Source of the DNA: Elstera cyanobacteriorum
GTDB lineage: Bacteria; Pseudomonadota; Alphaproteobacteria; Elsterales; Elsteraceae
Assembly (NCBI RefSeq): GCF_002251735.1
Contig: NZ_NOXS01000033.1
Location: 160,040 to 224,039, forward strand
Length of the DNA stretch: 64,000 nucleotides
Reading direction: 5' to 3'
The translations under genes were made by a program, and so were the position numbers. Below the pieces are notes generated by a model. It had not been told where the DNA came from and did not search any database. It saw nothing but the letters and a program-made list of their open reading frames with translations. Below, in pieces: positions 18,885 to 28,348 of this stretch; within the stretch, counting starts at the first letter, position 1, and each line of letters starts with the position of its first letter.

Positions 18885-19408
18885 CCGAACAGACTATCGA
18901 TATCGGCCTGGCTGACGCCCCCGCCGCCGCGGGCGGGGCCGTGCAGCAGCCCGTCATCACCACCAGCAGGGCCGTGGGTCGGCGGGGTCAGACCGTCGAA
19001 CCCATCACCCAGCACTTGAATGATCGTCCCAATGCGCTGTTCAACGAATTCTAGCGTCGTCACCACTTTCGACACGCGCTGGCCGGTAATGTCCTGGAAG
19101 GCGCATTCGGTAAACAGGCTGGCGACGAGCGAATGGATTTGTTCGACCGCCATATCCACCCCGCCCTCGCTGGCGGCGCGGGGGATCGATTCGGCGGCGG
19201 AGTCGATAGCCTCGGCAACAGCGAGAATGCCGTTGGTCGCAGTTTCCGTGGCGTGAACGATAGCGCGCAGTTCCGAAACCGCATTAGAGATACGGTCTTC
19301 CGTCGAACGCGGGTGCCGGATCGCCGCAACTTCAGACTGGATCAACTCCAGTTGCTCGCGGAGGTCGGCCAATTCGCTCGCAAGAGCCTGTGCGTCGAGG
19401 TCGCTCAT
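18881..19408 (-). CDS. cheZ: CheZ-like protein phosphatase
   Basis: 175 residues, mostly alpha-helical. The catalytic signature F-Q-D-I-T-G-Q (Asp106, Gln110) matches CheZ, where the Asp and Gln act on phospho-CheY. The C-terminal tail S-Q-A-D-I-D-S-L-F-G matches the CheY-binding peptide that ends CheZ. The two conserved parts are separated by a Gly/Pro-rich linker. It is shorter than E. coli CheZ (214). No other chemotaxis gene is nearby, so its partner CheY must be encoded elsewhere. Confidence 0.85.
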   Translation of the reverse strand: MSDLDAQALASELADLREQLELIQSEVAAIRHPRSTEDRISNAVSELRAIVHATETATNGILAVAEAIDSAAESIPRAASEGGVDMAVEQIHSLVASLFTECAFQDITGQRVSKVVTTLEFVEQRIGTIIQVLGDGFDGLTPPTHGPAGGDDGLLHGPARGGGGVSQADIDSLFG

Positions 19409-19545
19409 TGCCTAACTTCAGGTCAAACTATCAAAGCCACTATACGCAGGAAGTTTCTCCGACGCACGGCCCAAATTGATCAAAGCAGGGTCTTTTTGCC
19501 AAATGATGAACGCTTTGGCAAAAGACCACAAAAGAGCCATACTCT

Positions 19546-21420
19546 TTATGCTGCACTGCGACGTATTCCGCGTTTTCCCGGAATTTTAGGCGCTTCATCG
19601 AATAGTTCGGCCAATTTATCCATCATTGTCCCGCCCAATTGTTCAGCGTCAACGATGGTGACGGCCCGGCTGTAATAACGGGTCACGTCATGGCCAATCC
19701 CGATGGCGATCAACTCCACCGGCGAACGGGTTTCGATTTTCTGGATCACACTGCGCAGGTGGTTTTCCAAGTAATTGCCCGGGTTGACCGAGAGTGTCGA
19801 ATCATCGACCGGCGCCCCGTCGGAAATCACCATCAGAATGCGGCGTTGTTCGGGCCGCCCCAACAGCCGGTTATGCGCCCAATCCAGCGCCTCGCCGTCG
19901 ATATTTTCCTTCAACAGACCTTCACGCAGCATGAGGCCGAGCGACTTGCGCACCCGCCGCCACGGCGCATCGGCAGCCTTATACACGATATGCCGCAGAT
20001 CATTGAGGCGCCCCGGCGTGGCGGGTTTACCGTCGGTGATCCAGCGTTCGCGCGACTGACCGCCCTTCCAGGCGCGCGTGGTGAAGCCGAGGATTTCGAC
20101 CTTCACGTTGCAGCGCTCCAGCGTACGCGCCAGAATATCGGCGCTCATCGCGGCAATCGTGATCGGACGCCCGCGCATAGAGCCGGAATTATCGATCAGC
20201 AGCGTCACCACCGTATCGCGGAAATCCGTATCTTTTTCCTGCTTGTAGGACAGCGGCTGCGTGGGATTGGCGATAACGCGCGCCAAGCGCCCGGCATCCA
20301 GAATCCCTTCTTCCAGATCGAAGTTCCAACTGCGCGTTTGCTTGGCCAGCAGGCGCCGTTGCAGCCGGTTGGCGAGGCGGGAGATGACGCCCTGCAAGGA
20401 TTGCAACTGTTGGTCCAGCATTACGCGCAGGCGGGTCAGTTCCTCCGCGTCACAGAGATCGTCCGCCGTCACTTCTTCGTCGAACTGCTGCGTATAAGCG
20501 CGATAGGCCGAGGTATCTTTCTCTTTCGACAGCGGGCGCTCGCCCTGCGGCGGTGGGCTATCGCCGGTTTCTTCCTCGCCTTCGCCGAATTCCTCGTCGC
20601 GGTCGTCGCTATCGGTATCGGAGTCCGACTCCATGCCCGGGCGTGGATCGGGGCGCTTTTCGGCCTTGCTATCCTGTTCGTCCTCGCTGTCGTTTTCCCC
20701 AGCCTCGCCCTGGATCTGTTCGGATCCGGGCTGGTCGTCGCCCTCGTCGGACCCATCCTCTTCGCTCGGTTCCTGCGGGTCGGGGGCTTCCTGCGCCTCG
20801 ACGTCGAGATCGGCCAATAATTGCCGGACGGTGCGGGCGAAGGCGTCCTGGTCGGCCATTGTGTCGCGCAGATCGGTCAGATCGGCGCCAATGCGGTCGG
20901 CGATCTTATCCCGCCACTGGTCGATCAGCGGCGCGATGGCGGCGGGCGGCGGCGCGCCGGTCATCGCCTCGCGCGCCAGCATGCGCACGGCTTCCGGTAG
21001 GGTGGCCTCGGTTGGTTCGGTCACCCGGTCGAAACCGAGGCGGCGGTATTTATGCTCCAGCACGCCGGTGAGATTCTGGGCGACCCCCGCCATGCGGTTG
21101 GCGCCCAACGCCTCGCAGCGCGCTTGTTCCAGCGCTTCGAAGATCGCGCGCCCGGTCGGGGTGATTGGCTGGCGCTTGAGATGGGTTCCGGCGTCGTGAT
21201 ACCGCAGGCGCAGGGCGACGGCATCCGCCTCCCCGCGCAGGCGCGCCACTTCTTCCGGCGGTAGCGCGCGCGAGGGGGCGGGCAGGCGCGCGCGCTTGCC
21301 GACGACCCCGGCGGCTTCCGCCCCGAACCCAACTTCCACTTCGCCATTTTCGGCGATGGCGCGCACCGCCGCCGTGGTGGCGCGTTTAAACTGCTCTAAC
21401 GGCGTTTCCGCATCGGCCAT
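19546..21420 (-). CDS. cobT: Aerobic cobaltochelatase subunit CobT
   Basis: 624 residues. With CobS and CobN, inserts cobalt into hydrogenobyrinic acid a,c-diamide in aerobic B12 synthesis. Layout: N-terminal helical region (~1-200), a highly acidic stretch (~205-300, many Glu/Asp), then a von Willebrand A domain with the MIDAS motif D-N-S-G-S-M (~402-407) and I-S-D-G-A-P-V-D-D. The ATG at 21420 is preferred over TTG at 21432. Directly downstream of cobS on the same strand (24 bp). Confidence 0.95.
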   Translation of the reverse strand: MADAETPLEQFKRATTAAVRAIAENGEVEVGFGAEAAGVVGKRARLPAPSRALPPEEVARLRGEADAVALRLRYHDAGTHLKRQPITPTGRAIFEALEQARCEALGANRMAGVAQNLTGVLEHKYRRLGFDRVTEPTEATLPEAVRMLAREAMTGAPPPAAIAPLIDQWRDKIADRIGADLTDLRDTMADQDAFARTVRQLLADLDVEAQEAPDPQEPSEEDGSDEGDDQPGSEQIQGEAGENDSEDEQDSKAEKRPDPRPGMESDSDTDSDDRDEEFGEGEEETGDSPPPQGERPLSKEKDTSAYRAYTQQFDEEVTADDLCDAEELTRLRVMLDQQLQSLQGVISRLANRLQRRLLAKQTRSWNFDLEEGILDAGRLARVIANPTQPLSYKQEKDTDFRDTVVTLLIDNSGSMRGRPITIAAMSADILARTLERCNVKVEILGFTTRAWKGGQSRERWITDGKPATPGRLNDLRHIVYKAADAPWRRVRKSLGLMLREGLLKENIDGEALDWAHNRLLGRPEQRRILMVISDGAPVDDSTLSVNPGNYLENHLRSVIQKIETRSPVELIAIGIGHDVTRYYSRAVTIVDAEQLGGTMMDKLAELFDEAPKIPGKRGIRRSAA

Positions 21421-21444
21421 GCCAGCACTCAAACCCCGTCAGGC

Positions 21445-22473
21445 TTAGGCCACGCGGCCCGTGGCGCGCGCAACCTTGGTTTCGACGATCCGGCCCGCGA
21501 GATCGCGGCCAAAGCAGCGCTGATAATATTCCAGAATCAGCGGGCGTTCGGCTTCGTCGCACTTATTGAGGAAGCTGAGGCGGAAGGCAAAGCCGACATC
21601 ATTACCGAAAATCCGGGCGTTCTCTGCCCAGGTAATGACGGTGCGTGGCGACATGACGGTGGAAATATCCCCGGCGATAAAGCCCGCACGCGTGAGATCG
21701 GCCAGGGCGACCATCGCTTCGACGGTCTTCTTGCCCGCGTCGGTCTGATAGTCCGGCAGCTTCGCCAGCACGATGGCAGTTTCGGTATCCGCCGGCAGAT
21801 AGTTGAGTGTGCAGACGATGTTCCAGCGGTCCATCTGGCCCTGGTTGATCTGCTGCGTGCCGTGATAGAGGCCGGTGGTATCGCCAAGGCCGATGGTATT
21901 GGCCGTCGCGAATAGGCGGAAGAACGGGTGCGGGCGGATAACCTTATTCTGATCCAGCAGGGTCAGCTTGCCTTCGACTTCCAGCACGCGCTGAATGACG
22001 AACATCACATCCGGGCGCCCCGCGTCATATTCGTCGAACACAATGGCGACCGGCGCCTGTAGCGCCCAGGGCAGAATCCCCTCGCGGAAGGCGGTGACCT
22101 GCTTGCCGTCTTCCAGCACAATCGCGTCCTTGCCAATCAGGTCGATGCGACTGATATGGCTATCGAGGTTGACGCGGATACACGGCCAATTGAGGCGCGC
22201 CGCCACCTGTTCGATATGGGTGGATTTCCCGGTACCGTGATACCCCTGGATCATGACGCGGCGGTTAAAGGCAAAGCCCGCCAGAATGGCCAGCGTTGTA
22301 TCAGGGTCGAACTTATAGCTGGGATCGATATCGGGAACATAGGCCGAGCCGACGGAAAAGGCCGGTACGTCCATATCGATATCGATGCCGAAGACGTCGC
22401 GCGCCTTCACTGTGATATCGGGGGCGTTCAGGCTGTGGGCGCCCTGGCCGGTAACCGTCTGCGTCGAGGTCAT
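21445..22473 (-). CDS. cobS: Aerobic cobaltochelatase subunit CobS (AAA+ ATPase)
   Basis: 342 residues. AAA+ ATPase partner of CobT. Walker [10 protein letters not shown] at ~76-84, Walker B V-F-D-E-Y-D, and the family start [13 protein letters not shown]. The ATG at 22473 is chosen because T-G-G-A-A-G lies at proper distance upstream; an in-frame ATG at 22485 is the alternative, and a longer extension is unlike the family. Forms an operon with cobT. No B12 riboswitch is apparent in the 179 bp upstream, which is shared with the divergent higBA promoter. Confidence 0.95.
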   Translation of the reverse strand: MTSTQTVTGQGAHSLNAPDITVKARDVFGIDIDMDVPAFSVGSAYVPDIDPSYKFDPDTTLAILAGFAFNRRVMIQGYHGTGKSTHIEQVAARLNWPCIRVNLDSHISRIDLIGKDAIVLEDGKQVTAFREGILPWALQAPVAIVFDEYDAGRPDVMFVIQRVLEVEGKLTLLDQNKVIRPHPFFRLFATANTIGLGDTTGLYHGTQQINQGQMDRWNIVCTLNYLPADTETAIVLAKLPDYQTDAGKKTVEAMVALADLTRAGFIAGDISTVMSPRTVITWAENARIFGNDVGFAFRLSFLNKCDEAERPLILEYYQRCFGRDLAGRIVETKVARATGRVA

Positions 22474-22618
22474 AATCGCTTCCATCCCGTTCCGTTCCCG
22501 TTTCGATCCTGCAAAACGGGAGCTTTCCTGACTAAATCTGCCCCGGCATTGCAGCCGGGGGATTGGTGCGGCGTCAAGCGGGATTATGGCGTAGGGGGGT
22601 TGCCTGACGCATCCAGGA

Positions 22619-22647
22619 TTGCGGTGTGTCAGCAAATCGCTTACAGT
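22619..22647 (+). promoter_or_regulatory. Sigma-70-type promoter of higBA
   Basis: TTGCGG (22619-22624), a 17-bp spacer and TACAGT (22642-22647). The predicted transcription start, about 22654, coincides with the higB ATG at 22653, so the toxin message may be leaderless. TCAG/CTGA half-sites flank the -10 box and could form part of a HigA operator. Confidence 0.55.
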
Positions 22648-22652
22648 GACTG

Positions 22653-22931
22653 ATGATCAAGTCCTTCCGCAGCAAGCCCCTGGCGGCTCTGTTTGAAACC
22701 GGGAAGTCGGCGAAGATAGACGCGGCGCTGCACAAACGGCTCTTGGTTAGGCTGGACCGTCTCGCGATGGCGCGGCAGCCGGAAGAAATGAACCTACCGG
22801 GTTTCAATTTCCATGCGCTGCTCGGCTTCACCCCCAAGCGCTATACCGTGCATGTGAATGGGCCTTGGTGCGTGACCTTCGAGTTCGACGGGGATGATGC
22901 GGCCCAAGTCGATCTCGAACAATATCACTGA
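22653..22931 (+). CDS. higB: HigB-type toxin (RelE superfamily mRNA interferase)
   Basis: 92 residues. Ribosome-dependent RNase toxin of a type II system. The start [10 protein letters not shown], the middle [16 protein letters not shown] and the closing [15 protein letters not shown] match HigB, ending in D-L-E-Q-Y-H (catalytic-region His). Compared with typical HigB, the basic residue after G-x-W is Cys (W-C-V-T-F rather than W-R-V-T-F), which may weaken activity. No ribosome binding site precedes the ATG. higA follows after 10 bp. Confidence 0.9.
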   Translation: MIKSFRSKPLAALFETGKSAKIDAALHKRLLVRLDRLAMARQPEEMNLPGFNFHALLGFTPKRYTVHVNGPWCVTFEFDGDDAAQVDLEQYH

Positions 22932-22941
22932 GGAGACGGCC

Positions 22942-23247
22942 ATGACCGACACGCTTTCCCCGCCGCCTGTCCGCTGCCCATCCCATCCCGGTGCGCTGTT
23001 GGAGGATATCATCCCGGCAACCGGGCGTAGCAAGGCGGAGATCGCCCGTTTGCTCGGTATTTCCCGGCAGCAGCTTTACGATATTCTGGCGGAACGGAAG
23101 CCTGTTTCGCCGAACGTTGCCGCCCGATTAGGCAAGCTCTTCGGCGACGGTGCGGCGGTCTGGCTACGCATGCAGGCAGCCTACGATGCGTGGCATGCCG
23201 AGCGGGACGTGGATGTTTCGAGCATTCCGACCATCCACGCCGCTTGA
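22942..23247 (+). CDS. higA: HigA-type antitoxin
   Basis: 101 residues. XRE helix-turn-helix protein (~18-75) of the HigA/VapI type: H-P-G-A-L-L-E-D-I-I, then R-S-K-A-E-I-A-R-L-L-G-I-S-R-Q-Q-L-Y-D as the DNA-reading helix, and W-L-R-M-Q-A-A-Y-D. It should neutralise HigB and repress the operon. The ATG at 22942 has a strong ribosome binding site (GAGGAGA) in contrast to higB. It converges on gshB with a 6-bp gap. Confidence 0.93.
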   Translation: MTDTLSPPPVRCPSHPGALLEDIIPATGRSKAEIARLLGISRQQLYDILAERKPVSPNVAARLGKLFGDGAAVWLRMQAAYDAWHAERDVDVSSIPTIHAA

Positions 23248-23253
23248 TAGCGG

Positions 23254-24192
23254 CTAAAGCCGCCGCTCAATCGCGTCCCAAATGTCCCGTTCCAGATGCA
23301 CGCCGTTGAGGCGATTGATTTGCTGGATGCCGGTGGGGGAGGTGACGTTGATTTCGGTCAGATAGTCGCCGATCACATCGATCCCAACGAAAATCTGCCC
23401 GCGCTCCCGCAGGGTCGGGCCGATGCGGGCGCAGATTTCAAGGTCGCGCGGTGAAAGATCGGTTTTCACCGCGCGGCCGCCCACGTGCATATTGGCGCGC
23501 GCCTCGCCATCGGCGGGAACGCGCAGCACGGCGCCCGCCGGGTGGCCGTCGATCAGAATGATGCGCTTATCGCCCGCCCGAACCTCCGGCAGGTAGCGTT
23601 GCACCATGAACGGCTCGCGCCCCAGTTTTTGATAGAGTTCGATCAGCGCCGATAGGTTTTCATCGTCCGGGCGCAGGTGGAAGACCCCCGCGCCGCCGTT
23701 GCCGTAGAGCGGCTTCACGATAATGTCCTTATGCTCCTCCCGGAAGGCTACGGCCTGCTTGGGGTCGGAGGTGATCAGCGTCGGCGGCATCAGGTCAGGG
23801 AATTCGGTGACGAAGATTTTCTCCGGCATCGCCCGCACCCAGGACGGATCGTTGACGACCAGCGTGCTCGGGTGGATTTTTTCCAGCAGCCAGGTCGTCG
23901 TCAGATAGGCGAGATCGAAGGGTGGGTCTTGGCGCAGCAGGATCACGTCGAGGTCGGCGAGGTTGAATTCCTCCTCCGCCCCCAGATCGAAGTGATTGCC
24001 TGCCTCGTGTCGCAGGGTCAGCCCGTGGCCGGTGGCGACCACGGCGCCATTCTTCAGCGATAGGTTCTGCGGCAGGTAGTGATAGAGCTTATGCCCCCGC
24101 CGTTGCGCCTCCAGCCCGAGCATCAGGGTACTGTCGCCCTGAACGTCGATGCTGTGGATAGGGTCCATTTGCAGGGCAACCGTCAGGGTCAT
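23254..24192 (-). CDS. gshB: Glutathione synthetase
   Basis: 312 residues. Joins gamma-glutamylcysteine and glycine. ATP-grasp fold with the start [16 protein letters not shown], and the glycine-rich [11 protein letters not shown] loop (~175-185). The closing [11 protein letters not shown] contains the Mg-binding Asn. The order rsmI-yraN-gshB is conserved in many alphaproteobacteria and is present here, with an insertion between rsmI and yraN. It follows yraN by 14 bp on the same strand. Confidence 0.95.
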   Translation of the reverse strand: MTLTVALQMDPIHSIDVQGDSTLMLGLEAQRRGHKLYHYLPQNLSLKNGAVVATGHGLTLRHEAGNHFDLGAEEEFNLADLDVILLRQDPPFDLAYLTTTWLLEKIHPSTLVVNDPSWVRAMPEKIFVTEFPDLMPPTLITSDPKQAVAFREEHKDIIVKPLYGNGGAGVFHLRPDDENLSALIELYQKLGREPFMVQRYLPEVRAGDKRIILIDGHPAGAVLRVPADGEARANMHVGGRAVKTDLSPRDLEICARIGPTLRERGQIFVGIDVIGDYLTEINVTSPTGIQQINRLNGVHLERDIWDAIERRL

Positions 24193-24206
24193 CGCGGTAT
24201 CTTTCC

Positions 24207-24578
24207 TTATTCATCCCCGAAGGCGTTCAGCACATGCCGGGGCCACTGTCCGGGCGCTATCAAAAGCGCGTCGCAGCGCGGTTGCAAGTCCTTGAAATCG
24301 GGACGGCGCGACACCAGCCACGCTAACGCCCTGAGCAACCGGTCGCGCTGGCTGGGATGAATGGCGGCCCGCGCCGTCGCCATATCGCCGCGCGCCTTGA
24401 CTTCGACGGCAATCAACCAGCGTCCGCGCCGCGCCAGCAGGTCGATTTCCCCGAACGGCGTGCGCAGATTGCGCCCCAGCAGCCGATAGCCCTTCAGCCC
24501 CAGCCACAGCACGGCCACGCCCTCGCCAAAGCGCCCCCGGCGATAGGCGGTCTGGCCGCGCTCTTGGCGGGTACTCAT
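24207..24578 (-). CDS. yraN: YraN family (UPF0102) putative endonuclease-fold protein
   Basis: 123 residues. Restriction-endonuclease-like fold of unknown cellular role. Motif blocks: [21 protein letters not shown] (~42-62) carrying the D...E-x-K active-site pattern, and R-C-D-A-L-L-I near the end. Its ATG overlaps the stop of the ECF41 sigma gene by 4 bp, so in this genome it appears to be read from the sigma-factor transcript rather than directly after rsmI. Confidence 0.9.
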   Translation of the reverse strand: MSTRQERGQTAYRRGRFGEGVAVLWLGLKGYRLLGRNLRTPFGEIDLLARRGRWLIAVEVKARGDMATARAAIHPSQRDRLLRALAWLVSRRPDFKDLQPRCDALLIAPGQWPRHVLNAFGDE

Positions 24579-25438
24579 CGGGACAGGGGAAGAAATTTCA
24601 TCATCCGCAGCTTATGCGGGTTGCGGACAATGTAAATGGCGGCGATCTGGCCATTCTCGATTTTAAAGGCGGTGCTTTGCGGAAGCCCGTCGCTTTCCAA
24701 GGTTACATAGCCGGGCAGCCCGTTGATCGGGCCGAGGTGGGGACGGTTGGGCGCCGAGGGGCCGCGCTTACGGGCCAGCCCGGCAAAGAAGCGGGCAACC
24801 TTGTCGCGCCCCAGGATCGGATTGCGCACGGCCAAGCGCACGCCGCCGCCATCGGCCAGCAGCACGGCATCGGCGGCGAGCAATTGGGTGAGTGCGGCCA
24901 TATCACCGAGGTGACTGGCTTTGAAAAACGCCTCCGTTATCGCCTCTGCCTCGCGGGCATCGACGGGATAGCGGGGTTGGGCAGCTTGGATATGGGCGCG
25001 GGCGCGGGCGGCCAATTGGCGGCAGGCCGCCTCGCTGCGTTTTAGGATTACGGCCAGATCGGCGAAGGGCGTTCCGAAGACATCGTGCAACAAGAAGGCC
25101 GCCCGTTCCAATGGCGAGAGGCGTTCGAGGGCGAGCAGCAGGGTTAGCGTCAAATCCTGCTCCGGCTCCAACTCCGGCTCCGGCAGCCAGGGGCCGTCAT
25201 AGGCGAGGCGCTGGCGCCGCAGCGCGCGCATGCGGTCGAGGCACAGGCGGGTGACGATCCGTACCAGATAGGCGCGCGGCGTTTCCACTGTTTGCGCCGC
25301 CGCCACGCGGTGCCAGCGCAGGTAGGCGTCTTGCACAACATCGTCGGCATCGGCGCGGGAGCCAAGTAGCCGCGCCGCCAGCCGTTTTAGAAACGGGCGA
25401 TGCGCTTCGAATTGGGCGGCGGCACGGGCAGTGCTCAT
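24575..25438 (-). CDS. ECF41-family (SigJ-like) RNA polymerase sigma factor
   Basis: 287 residues. Sigma region 2 (~10-75, A-D-D-V-V-Q-D-A-Y-L-R-W), region 4 (~100-155, L-S-P-L-E-R-A-A-F-L-L-H-D-V-F), then a SnoaL-like C-terminal domain (~165-287). The ECF41 extension marks A-D-G-G-G-V-R and R-N-P-H-K-L are present; in ECF41 this fused domain acts in place of an anti-sigma factor. The COE-type gene directly upstream and the promoter in front of it fit ECF41 autoregulation. The inducing signal is unknown. Confidence 0.9.
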   Translation of the reverse strand: MSTARAAAQFEAHRPFLKRLAARLLGSRADADDVVQDAYLRWHRVAAAQTVETPRAYLVRIVTRLCLDRMRALRRQRLAYDGPWLPEPELEPEQDLTLTLLLALERLSPLERAAFLLHDVFGTPFADLAVILKRSEAACRQLAARARAHIQAAQPRYPVDAREAEAITEAFFKASHLGDMAALTQLLAADAVLLADGGGVRLAVRNPILGRDKVARFFAGLARKRGPSAPNRPHLGPINGLPGYVTLESDGLPQSTAFKIENGQIAAIYIVRNPHKLRMMKFLPLSR

Positions 25439-25440
25439 AC

Positions 25441-25890
25441 TTAGGCAGCTTTAGGATGGGCGAGGCGGAAGCCGACGGCCAGCCGGTTCCACAGGTTGAT
25501 CATGCCGATCAGCGCCGTCACATCCACCTGCTCCGCCGGGGTGAACTCGGCCTGAAAAGCCGCATACTCCGCCTCTGGCGCGCCGGTCTGCGACAGCAGG
25601 GTCAGCGCCTCGGTCCACCCCAGGGCGGCACGCTCGCGCGGGGTATAGAGGCTCGATTCGCGCCACGCGGCCAGCAAATGCAAGCGCAGCTCGCTCTCCC
25701 CGGCCTTGCGGGCGTCGGTCGTGTGCATATGCAGGCAGAAGGCGCAGCCGTTGATCTGCGAGGCGCGGGTTTTGATCAATTCGATCAGAGAATACTCTAG
25801 CCCGCAGGTCTTAAGGTAGGTTTCCAACGCAATCAGGGCCTCATAGGCCTTTGGGTTGGCGTGATAGGGGTTCAGGCGTTGGGGCGTCAT
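25441..25890 (-). CDS. Carboxymuconolactone decarboxylase / AhpD-family protein (ECF41 partner)
   Basis: 149 residues. AhpD-like helical fold with the redox motif C-A-F-C-L-H-M-H (Cys49, Cys52, His54/His56). Proteins of this family are a standard COE (carboxymuconolactone decarboxylase, oxidoreductase, epimerase) partner of ECF41 sigma factors and their usual main target. Only 2 bp separate it from the sigma gene, and an ECF41-type promoter lies upstream. It probably has peroxidase or disulfide-linked activity; the substrate is unknown. Confidence 0.9.
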   Translation of the reverse strand: MTPQRLNPYHANPKAYEALIALETYLKTCGLEYSLIELIKTRASQINGCAFCLHMHTTDARKAGESELRLHLLAAWRESSLYTPRERAALGWTEALTLLSQTGAPEAEYAAFQAEFTPAEQVDVTALIGMINLWNRLAVGFRLAHPKAA

Positions 25891-25928
25891 GATCGGCTTC
25901 CTTTCCGATGAAGGGGTGACGCGCCTAT

Positions 25929-25956
25929 GACGCCGCCGCCCCCGCTGTTTGTGACA
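25929..25956 (-). promoter_or_regulatory. ECF41-type promoter
   Basis: Reading the minus strand, TGTCACA (25956-25950), a 17-bp spacer and CGTC (25932-25929) match the published ECF41 consensus as I recall it. The -10 element ends 38 bp before the ATG of the carboxymuconolactone decarboxylase-family gene, implying that the sigma factor transcribes its own operon. Confidence 0.7.
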
Positions 25957-25984
25957 TGGGGGCGGAAAAATCTGGACAGTACTC

Positions 25985-26830
25985 CTATTTTTCCTTGGCG
26001 ATCTCCAGCGCCCGGCTATAGACCGCCCGGCGCGGCTGGCCGGTGGCGGTGGCGACTAGATCGGCGGCGTCGCGCACCGAATGGCTGGCAAGCGCCTCGC
26101 GTAGCATCGTATCGAGATCAGCCTCGGCGGTGGCGGCCTCCTCCCCCGGCGGGGCAACGACAATGACGATTTCACCGCGCGGCGGACCGGCCTCGGCGAA
26201 ATGGCGGGCGAGGTCGGGCAGGGGGGCACGACGCACTTCCTCGTAGAGTTTGGTAATCTCACGCACCAGGGCGGCTTCACGCGGACCGAAAACGGCGGCC
26301 ATGTCGGCCAAACTATCGGCAACGCGCGACGGTCCTTCAAAGAAGATCAGCGTTGCCGGGACGGTGGCAAGGGAACGGAACAGCGTTTGCCGCGCGCCGC
26401 TTTTATGATCGGGGAAGCCCGCGAAGAGGAAGCGGTCGGATGGCAGGCCAGAGAGTTGCAGGGCCGTCAGAACCGCCGAGGCGCCGGGGGCGCTGGTGAT
26501 CGCCAGCCCTTCGGCCTGCGCGTCCCGCACCAGCTTATACCCGGGATCGGAAATCAGCGGCATTCCGGCGTCGGAGACGAGGGCGACGGCCTCCCCCGCG
26601 CGCACGCGGGCCAGCAGTTTTGGGCGCATCACGGCGCCGTTATGGTCGTGATAGGCCACCAGCGGCGTTTTGATGCCATAGCGCTTCATGAGCGGGCCGG
26701 TAACGCGCGTATCCTCGCAGGCGATCACGGCGGCGCGCTTTAGCACCGTCAACGCGCGCAAAGTGATGTCCTCGGCATTGCCAATCGGGGTCGCGACAAG
26801 GTAGAGGCCCGGCGACAAACCACTCCCCAC
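25985..26830 (-). CDS. rsmI: 16S rRNA (cytidine1402-2'-O)-methyltransferase
   Basis: 281 residues from GTG at 26830. SAM-dependent tetrapyrrole-methylase-fold enzyme that 2'-O-methylates C1402 in the ribosomal P site. Motifs: Y-L-V-A-T-P-I-G-N (~8-16), A-C-E-D-T-R (~38-43), S-D-A-G-M-P-L-I-S-D-P-G (~85-96) and F-E-G-P-S-R. A much longer in-frame reading upstream would run through the divergent lpoA-like gene and has no family resemblance. It sits head-to-head with the lpoA-like gene, a conserved arrangement. Confidence 0.92.
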   Translation of the reverse strand: MGSGLSPGLYLVATPIGNAEDITLRALTVLKRAAVIACEDTRVTGPLMKRYGIKTPLVAYHDHNGAVMRPKLLARVRAGEAVALVSDAGMPLISDPGYKLVRDAQAEGLAITSAPGASAVLTALQLSGLPSDRFLFAGFPDHKSGARQTLFRSLATVPATLIFFEGPSRVADSLADMAAVFGPREAALVREITKLYEEVRRAPLPDLARHFAEAGPPRGEIVIVVAPPGEEAATAEADLDTMLREALASHSVRDAADLVATATGQPRRAVYSRALEIAKEK

Positions 26831-26921
26831 GGTCTCCGAACCCTCTGATTGGGCTGGATTTGTCGGGGCCTCCCCGGTAGGGTCAAGGCGGTTTTTGTTC
26901 CGGCGAGGGGAAGGGTTTTCG

Positions 26922-28259
26922 ATGTCGGCTGTCACGCGCTCGGCGATCCTGGCATTGGGGCTTCTGGTCGCGGCCTGTGGGCAAATGCCCGGCAGCCGTC
27001 CGACCGTAACGGAGCCAGCGCCGCAAGCCAAGCCGCCGGTCACGGCGCAGGAACCGGCGAAACCGGCCTGGAACACCCGCCCCACCCCGCCCGCGCCGGT
27101 TGAAACGGCGCCGCTACCGCCGAGTGGCGGTCCCGCGCCGGGCAATGCGATCCCCTCCGCGCCGGTCGGGGCGGTGCCGACGCCTGGGCTGTCCGCCCCG
27201 GCGCCGAAACCGGCGATCCGCGTGGCGCTGCTGGTGCCGCTGTCGGGCCGGGCGCAGGCGGTGGGCCAAAATTTGCTGGAAGCGGCGCAGATCGCCGTCT
27301 TCGACCATGCGTCGGAAGGCTTTAAGCTGCTGCCCTTCGATACGGAAAAAGACGGGGCAACCGCCGCCGCGAATGCCGCCGTGGCGGCAGGTGCGCATAT
27401 CATTCTCGGGCCGCTGTTCTCCAATCAGGTGAGCGAGGTGGCGCCGATCGCCAAAGCGGCGGGCCTGTCGGTCATTAGCTTCTCCAACGACCGTAGCGTC
27501 GCCCAAACGGGGGTGTATACGCTCGGCCTATCGCCAGTGCAGGCGCTGCAACGGGTGCTGGCGATCACGCACGAAAAGGGCGCGACGCGCTATGCGGCCT
27601 TGGTGCCGGACTCGGCGATTGGCCGTCAAACGCTTGCCGCGCTTGAAAAAGCCGTGCCGCAACTGGGAAGTACGGTGGTGCGCGCCGATACCTATCCGGC
27701 GGCGGCTACCGATTTCCAAGGCATCGTGCGCCGCACGGCAGAATACGATCGCCGCCGCGCACAACCCACCCCGCCGCCATCCTATCAAGTGTTGGTCCTG
27801 GCCGAAGCCGGGGCACGCCTGAAGCAGATGGGGCCGTGGATCCCCTATTATGACATCGATGTGAAGGACGTTCGCCTCGTCGGCCCGCCCGCCTGGGACG
27901 ATACGACGCTGGGGGCCGAACCGGGCTTGGTCGGTGGCTGGTATGCGGCGCCCGATCCCGCCGCGCGCGGGCCGTTTGAAGAGAAATTCAAGGCTGCCTT
28001 CGGCGCAACGCCGAACCGGATTGCCTCGCTGGCCTATGATGCTGTCGCCCTGACGGCGGTGATCGGCAAGCTGACGGGTGGGCCGAACTTCTCAGACTCA
28101 ACCCTGACCAATCCAAATGGTTTTGCCGGGGTCGAAGGGCTGTTTCGCTTGAATATGGACGGCAGTTCCGAACGGGGCCTCGCCGTATGGGAAATCCAGC
28201 GCGGCCAACACAAGCAGGTCGCCCCGGCACCGGGCAGCTTCCTGCCGCCCGCGAACTAA
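26922..28259 (+). CDS. Penicillin-binding protein activator, LpoA-like lipoprotein
   Basis: 445 residues. Lipoprotein signal ending in the lipobox L-V-A-A-C (Cys ~18), a Pro/Ala-rich linker (~20-95), then a type 1 periplasmic-binding fold (~98-440; V-A-L-L-V-P-L-S-G-R-A-Q-A-V-G at its start). In gammaproteobacteria LpoA activates PBP1A from the outer membrane; the alphaproteobacterial homologues sharing only this C-terminal domain are commonly found beside rsmI-yraN. The start at 26922 has AGGGGAAGGG upstream and gives the signal peptide. Confidence 0.88.
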   Translation: MSAVTRSAILALGLLVAACGQMPGSRPTVTEPAPQAKPPVTAQEPAKPAWNTRPTPPAPVETAPLPPSGGPAPGNAIPSAPVGAVPTPGLSAPAPKPAIRVALLVPLSGRAQAVGQNLLEAAQIAVFDHASEGFKLLPFDTEKDGATAAANAAVAAGAHIILGPLFSNQVSEVAPIAKAAGLSVISFSNDRSVAQTGVYTLGLSPVQALQRVLAITHEKGATRYAALVPDSAIGRQTLAALEKAVPQLGSTVVRADTYPAAATDFQGIVRRTAEYDRRRAQPTPPPSYQVLVLAEAGARLKQMGPWIPYYDIDVKDVRLVGPPAWDDTTLGAEPGLVGGWYAAPDPAARGPFEEKFKAAFGATPNRIASLAYDAVALTAVIGKLTGGPNFSDSTLTNPNGFAGVEGLFRLNMDGSSERGLAVWEIQRGQHKQVAPAPGSFLPPAN

Positions 28260-28348
28260 GGGGTGCTTGGGCGCGGTTGAGGAAAACTCCACCGCCCCTC
28301 GCCAAAACCGCGCGTGACCGGCCCTGCGTTGGGGGCCATGCTGGCGGC

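Noticed and set aside
19639-20820. A 393-codon plus-strand frame opposite cobT
   Set aside because: CobT is certain on the minus strand; the hydrophobic stretches in the plus frame come from the complement of acidic codons.
22474-22652. Cobalamin riboswitch upstream of cobS
   Set aside because: No B12-box-like sequence or suitable multi-stem layout was seen in the 179 bp.
26831-27424. A much longer N-terminus for rsmI
   Set aside because: It would run through the divergent lpoA-like gene on the other strand and has Gly/Ala-rich sequence unlike the family.
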